DNA of 64,000 nucleotides from Apostichopus japonicus (taxonomy: Eukaryota; Echinodermata; Holothuroidea; Aspidochirotida; Stichopodidae), in NCBI RefSeq assembly GCF_037975245.1, contig NC_092564.1:11549484-11613483 (forward strand), written 5' to 3'. Within the stretch, counting starts at the first letter, position 1. Every line of letters begins with the position of its first letter. Shown here piece by piece: positions 58,740 to 64,000 of this stretch. The position numbers and the translations under genes were made by a program. The notes beneath the pieces were generated by a model that saw only the letters and a program-made list of their open reading frames with translations, had not been told where the DNA came from and did no database searches.

Positions 58740-59240
58740 AACTGCAGAATGAAATTGCAATGGTCCATACACAAATCGATTGATATGCTTTATGTGTACT
58801 GTATGTACTAGCACTGCACATCATTATTATTTTTATGGCCCATACATACTAGAGTACAACTGATGTGTTTTCCCGTACCTACTGTACATGTATAAAGTGT
58901 GTATAGTGTACAATCTTATAGACCTAGCAACTGGCATCTACTGTACTCACTTTAAGTACTGTCAATACAATGAGCACTGCAGATCGTAATTGAAACAATC
59001 CATACATGTACTGAAGTACAACTGATGTGTTTGACTATCCATGTATACATGTAAAGTGTGCGAACAATAGTATCGATAGCAACTACTGTATATACAGTAG
59101 TACAGAACGGTGTCTGATCTATAAGTAATACAGTAACTATCAATGACTAAATACAATGTTGAAGATTGTAACTGAAGTGGTCTGTACTTTCCTAAGTACG
59201 TCTGATGTGTTTTTGACAGGACATAACAAGTGCACGTAAT
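58740..59240. repeat. Diverged tandem repeats of about 175 bp
   Basis: Three diverged units marked by TACAACTGATGTGTTT-like words near 58856, 59026 and 59203, with shared neighbouring ACATGTATAAAGTGTG and GATAGCAACT-like blocks. No coding signal. Confidence 0.5.
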
Positions 59241-59249
59241 GTACAAGGC

Positions 59250-60280
59250 TAGGTTGAAAGTACTTATTACGATTTATATGTTTTAGTTCTGTTGATGCAA
59301 CATGCTGCAGGTTGCAATTTTAATACTCCAAACATTGTGCATAAATGATTTGGTTTACATGCAAATTATCAAATTGCTGTAAAATGTAAACTTGGGACAA
59401 TTATATGACATCAGCTTGGGTATGTAAGTGTGTGAATTATGAACAGTAGCTTTGTCAGTATGACCTCAAAAATGGATTAAAAAACGTGCTTGTCATGAGC
59501 AATATTTGCATACTCGATGTGAAATCTCAGATATTGCTTTGGGTGAACATGGCTGGGGATGTGTTTTAGTGCGTAATGAAGCTTATTACATTTCTGTAGC
59601 ATGCATATCCAACTCATGTCCTGTCAGTTTTCATCACTTTTGTCAAAAGGATTGTAAAAACTAGAATTTAACTTACACTTTACAGTAAGAACCGAGTGTT
59701 AAGGCCTTCTGGACCTTAGCTTAACTCTCAAACTGAGACATACTGTAAGAGAATCTTGACTTAAGCTTAAATTATTAACATTTGAGATGTCAAAGGATCC
59801 CTTTGTCAAGCTTTGCTTAAAACCTGGTAAATTTTGCAATTTTATTTATCTACAAAAAAATGCCAGGGGGTGATATTTTTCATATTGCAATAGTATGTTT
59901 ATAAATGTGTACTGCTAATGTACATGTAATACACTGCAAATTCAGCAATTGTCCAAGATGAGAGAAGATTAATTAAATATTCATTTTGTAAAGACTGATT
60001 TATTTTCTTGGCACGTGTCTTCTCTTAGAAGGATTCTACCCAATCCTAAGTACAACTACAATTGTATGATTTCCTGTCATCATTTTCCTGCTGTTTGAGC
60101 CAACAGACCTCCTTAAATTATACAAGATATACCTCAAAGACATCTTTTTGATAAATTGGAGGTATAATCTTCAGTGCTGACCAATTTGTGCTTGTTTTGC
60201 AAGGAAATCCCAGAATTGGATATTACTAGGGTGGCTACCCTAGGGCTCAGGTTACACCATTGAAGATGTTGAAAGAAAAT
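59250..60280. other. Spacer, no gene seen
   Basis: No supported feature. Confidence 0.4.
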
Positions 60281-60286
60281 AGGCCG

Positions 60287-60770
60287 TGGCTATTCTTACG
60301 ACCAGGAGTAACAATTATTTATAAACTAATCTTACGACATCTGCGAATTTCCGGTTACGCATGCGCAGTAATGTAAATAAAGCAACTGCGCATGCGTAAC
60401 CGGAAATTGTTGTTACTCCTGGTCATAAAAATAGCCACGTTAAAGTAACTGCGAATGCGTAACCGAAATTATTGTTACTCCTGGTTGTAAAAATGGTTGT
60501 GGCTATTCTTACGACTAGTCGTAGCAATTATTTATAAACTATTCTTACGAATTCGGCGAATTCAAGCGCAGTAAAGTAAATAAAGCAAATGCGCAGGTAG
60601 TAGGGGTAACCCTAACCTTAAACACTAACCTAACCCTAACCTTAACCGGAAATTATTGTTACTCCTAGTCGTAAAAATAGTACTCCTAGTCGTAAAAATA
60701 GCCATGTTATAGCAACTGCGCATGCGTATTTATAAATTATTCTTACGACTAGTCGTAAGAATAGCCACTT
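60287..60770. mobile_element. Cluster of fold-back (MITE-like) elements
   Basis: 60347-60369 and 60385-60407 are perfect 23-base inverted arms around a 15-base spacer. Pairing continues outward imperfectly to GTGGCTATT/ATAGCCAC ends. Diverged pieces (CTTACGACTAGTCGTA, TTACTCCTAGTCGTAAAA, GCATGCGTAACCG) recur to about 60770, including a perfect 24-base palindrome at 60739-60762. No transposase is present, so it would be non-autonomous. Confidence 0.7.
60607..60647. repeat. Short interstitial telomere-like tract
   Basis: Degenerate CCCTAA/CCTTAA repeats (TTAGGG-like on the minus strand), about seven units, embedded within the fold-back cluster. Confidence 0.6.
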
Positions 60771-60779
60771 TGTGTATAA

Positions 60780-63240
60780 ATAGGAAACCAGGACCTAGGC
60801 TACGTCCACTTTCATTCTAAACATACAGCAAACTTAGGTTATATAAATATATTATATTACAAGGCACATTTCAATTTTCGTATCAATGAAGCTGTCCCTA
60901 GGCCTAACTAAGCTAGTCATAACTTTACTGTTGGGCTTCATCAGACTTCAGAGCATATTAAAATAATCATCGTGTTGGCCTAGGCCTATGAGAGGGCAAA
61001 CTATGCTGAATCCATATACGTTCATGACTTTCGATGGTCGTGAATGAACATAGCGTGATGTTATCGTCTGAGGACTTAGGCCTATATCTTAGTATAGGCT
61101 AGTTATGTAGACAGAATTTAGGCTACACTTTTATTACTACTGCGCACCAATCAGAGCTAGCCTAACATTTAGTATTGTTGCGCTACCTAACTATTGTACA
61201 TAGCCTAGCCAAGATAAGCCAACTGCAGGGTGGGTTCGTTGTTTAACTCGAAAAACGAAGCATTTTCAAAGTGAATATGTAGCAATACTAAATATTATCT
61301 TACTGAGCACCCATTGTTCATCTTCAAGCTCGCAAACCAGTAATCGAATGTTGCATTAATTGCAATATTTCACCAGAAAGCTTACGACCCATCAATGAGA
61401 GCTGATGCTGGCAATCTTGTTTGTTAATCTTAGCTTGGCCAGCTTACACTACGTGCTAGTGTCGGATGAGAGATGAGCACGTTCAGCCGCGCATCTGGAA
61501 TTCAGTTGTATAGTATAATACACACTAACGTCGAATACACAGCGAAGCCAAGTATCAATGAGCGCTAGCTTGAACTAGTGATAATGAAGAAACTACGGTG
61601 CAGTATACTAGCCATTGAGTGGTTGTATATGATTTGTGTTCTTTTCACAAGATTACTCTTTTTTTTTCGCTTTTACTAAGATAGCATGTTTGATCAAATA
61701 AATTGCGTTTCAAATTTTTCGCTATTAACTTCTTTTCCTATTTTATTAAGTATAACAATAACTAAATAATTATTTATAATTATGAGCCACCGCCCCTCCA
61801 CTTTCAATCCGAAGAAAACCAGCTTTTGTTACCGGCAAAACAGAAATATAGGCTACATCATTCGTTTCCGGTTGTAGCTTCCAGGACAATTTCTAGGCGC
61901 TCTACACGCGTTGGCGATTATTAAAGAGCAACCCAGTGTTCCGAGTTAAACATGTGAAGTGGACGTGACAATCCGAGACTGAGTTGCTTGCGCATAGCCT
62001 ACTTGAAAATGTGCCACAAGTTTGTACACTAAAATCACTCAAGTTTTTTCAAGTTAGCAGTTAGATCTTGGCTATGACTCATAGATGTGGAGTCGACGTA
62101 CATACTGTATTGTGTATAGTGTGATAAATCTCTGCACTAGCGTATTTGCAGTGGTCTATTAGTCAAGAACATCTCTAGGAACTGATTTGCTAACCTCTTG
62201 TCCTGTAGCAAATTTCAGTCAATTACAACCTTTTTCCGTTTAAAAGATCATTTCTCTGTCTCCATACAGTCCGTTCCAAAATAAATCGAAGGGAGTCAAT
62301 ATAACTGAAGGGTAGGACAAATGCTGTTGAAACGCAACCCTTAAAGCGTGTGAAGACTCGCGCACAAAGAAACGTCTAATGCCGGTAATCTGACCTAGCT
62401 TCGAATGAGGTGTAACAAAAGTGTTAGACACCACAATCGATCCCAGAAAATACACACACAGCTTGCTACCGTCGGGTAAAAAGACACTAGTGTACAGTCA
62501 GTACATACAGCTACGGTCAGTATCCACAACACAGTGTACATAGCAGCGATGGACATCTCAGGTATAGATAAAAGATAACAAGGTATCACGTTTCATTACT
62601 GTCTGCATTTTGTAGCGACAAGTAAAATACTTCACTTGTAAGCAACGGAAAATTAACTATTTCAGAGGGTGGCATGCGGTTTTGGGCGAGTCTTCAATGC
62701 CCTTAAGTGGGTTACATAAGCATGGACTGGTAAATCTTTAAAAAAATTGTAAAACGTTTTCATCTCAAGGTTAGAAGACGGCGTGAAACGGCCAGCTTAA
62801 GTTGGGTCCAGGATATGATGAAGTCATATAAGAAGCTGTTAGTAATTGATTATTTCGAAGCAATCATGGACTTAATGGGGATTATTATACGCCTTGGACT
62901 TGAACCCTCCTATTGAAGGGTCATAGCCATCATGTATGTACGGGACAAGACTCTTCTGAGTCTGCCCAGCGACGCGAATGAGTCTCCCTACATAAAAGTA
63001 ATGAGGTATGACTATAAGGCAAATACGACTGCTATTTTCTTAACGAACCGGTTGATATTAATTTCAAATCTTACAAATGCATGTAACAAACGGTCCCTAC
63101 CGTTCACCGTAGATGCAGCATCAATTCAACCAAACTGAATCCAGCGAGACACGTCGACGAACTGTTCTGTCCAAATTCCATTGATTGTTCCCATGTATGA
63201 TGTACTCTGTGACTGTGTGGCCAGCTAAGGTTTTTGTATA
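60780..63240. other. Spacer, no gene supported
   Basis: More CpG than the preceding gene body. Open frames at 62240-62455 (minus) and 62932-63138 (plus) have mixed composition but no recognised domain or splice context, and may be old repeat remnants. Confidence 0.35.
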
Positions 63241-63245
63241 CAACA

Positions 63246-63282
63246 CACTGATCTGTACACTAAGTTAGTGTACAGATCAGTG
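63246..63282. repeat. Perfect hairpin, 18-base arms
   Basis: CACTGATCTGTACACTAA (63246-63263) and its exact reverse complement (63265-63282) are separated by a single G. There is no T-tract after it and no flanking gene. Confidence 0.85.
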
Positions 63283-63289
63283 ATACAAC

Positions 63290-64000
63290 ACTGTTAACGC
63301 AGTGTTTCTTGCAAAGGCTTCTACTGTACATGGTGAGATTGTTGTTATTGCATAGTGAGAGGTATGCTATATGTGTTATACGTTCGTGTGTGTGAAGTAG
63401 ACATGATGCACAGATGCAATGAAATGAGGCTTCTCAAGAAGCGAATAAACATCATGAAAGTTGCAAAACTTCACTCGACTCGTTTCATTATTAAAAAAAT
63501 CGAAGGCGGAAAGTGGGTTGTCGTTAGTACGTTCATACATTACGATGGCATATAGTAGCTACCGTACTAATAAAACGCGTAACAATTTACTACTTAGTAT
63601 AGCGCCGTTTGATTTCGTCGTCTGGTATCTTTTGCTGTGTGGTACCGGTACTTTAGGCCTGCTTACAGTGATTTAAATTAAACATATTTGTGTCCCTCCC
63701 CCTACCATATAGGATTATATATTTTGAATTCATAAACGAGAACGCTAATTACATGAAGCTTTCGAAAACCACAATGGCAGTGTCATGATAAGGGCTGAGT
63801 TCAACTGTTTAATGCCAAAGCGAAATTACATCATGACACAAAAAGGATTCACGGAGTTGGACTTTACCCCAGATGAACCCTGCACAGATTAACGAGAAAA
63901 AAAAATACATCACCTTTTATGGCCAACCGCGAGGATAAAGAAAGCCCAGACTTTGCTCGGGTTCTTTACGTGATTAGCACTGTGTCTGCAAAATAGGCAT
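63290..64000. other. Right edge, no gene seen
   Basis: Short plus-strand frames (63355-63555, 63461-63676) overlap each other in different frames and have no supporting motif. Confidence 0.4.

Overview
The window looks like nuclear DNA of a marine invertebrate, most likely an echinoderm (a sea cucumber or relative). The reasons are split genes with canonical GT-AG introns, AT-rich spacers with many AGGCCTA-type words, tRNA-derived SINEs, a decayed non-LTR retrotransposon, fold-back elements and TTAGGG-like repeats. The species is an inference. There are no operons, CRISPR arrays or other bacterial features. All genes I can support lie on the minus strand.

Layout. (1) 1-5.4 kb: two paralogous first exons, both exactly 136 nt, of a small membrane-protein family I do not recognise. 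Each has a TATA box upstream, and a possible terminal exon for one copy lies at 2964-3148. (2) 5.9-9.8 kb: repeats, including a tRNA-derived SINE that carries a hammerhead-ribozyme-like core, a direct repeat of about 220 bp, and four diverged units that each contain an RFX X-box-like palindrome. (3) 11.8-22.8 kb: a complete seven-exon gene, rebuilt by hand with all splice phases matching. It encodes a 607-residue single-pass receptor: signal peptide, EMI-like end, EGF-like modules, a membrane segment and a tail of about 380 residues with several SH2-docking tyrosine motifs. Its introns hold a LINE fragment and a partial duplication of the main EGF exon, and its 3' end is tandemly duplicated. 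(4) 22.8-27.9 kb: no gene seen. (5) 27.9-57.7 kb: a five-exon gene for a 1314-residue nuclear SR-type protein with an N-terminal G-patch split across exons 2 and 3, RS and lysine-rich domains, and blocks resembling vertebrate GPATCH8. No C2H2 finger is seen. Intron 2 is 22 kb long. (6) 58-64 kb: a minisatellite, diverged tandem repeats, a fold-back MITE cluster with a short telomere-like tract, and a perfect hairpin. I found no convincing gene there.

The two large genes have no obvious functional link: one is a surface signalling receptor, the other an RNA-processing factor. The most novel candidates are the tandem micro-membrane-protein exons, the hammerhead-bearing SINE, the X-box repeat array and the receptor tail. 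Exon models come from splice consensus and phase matching by eye and have no transcript support.
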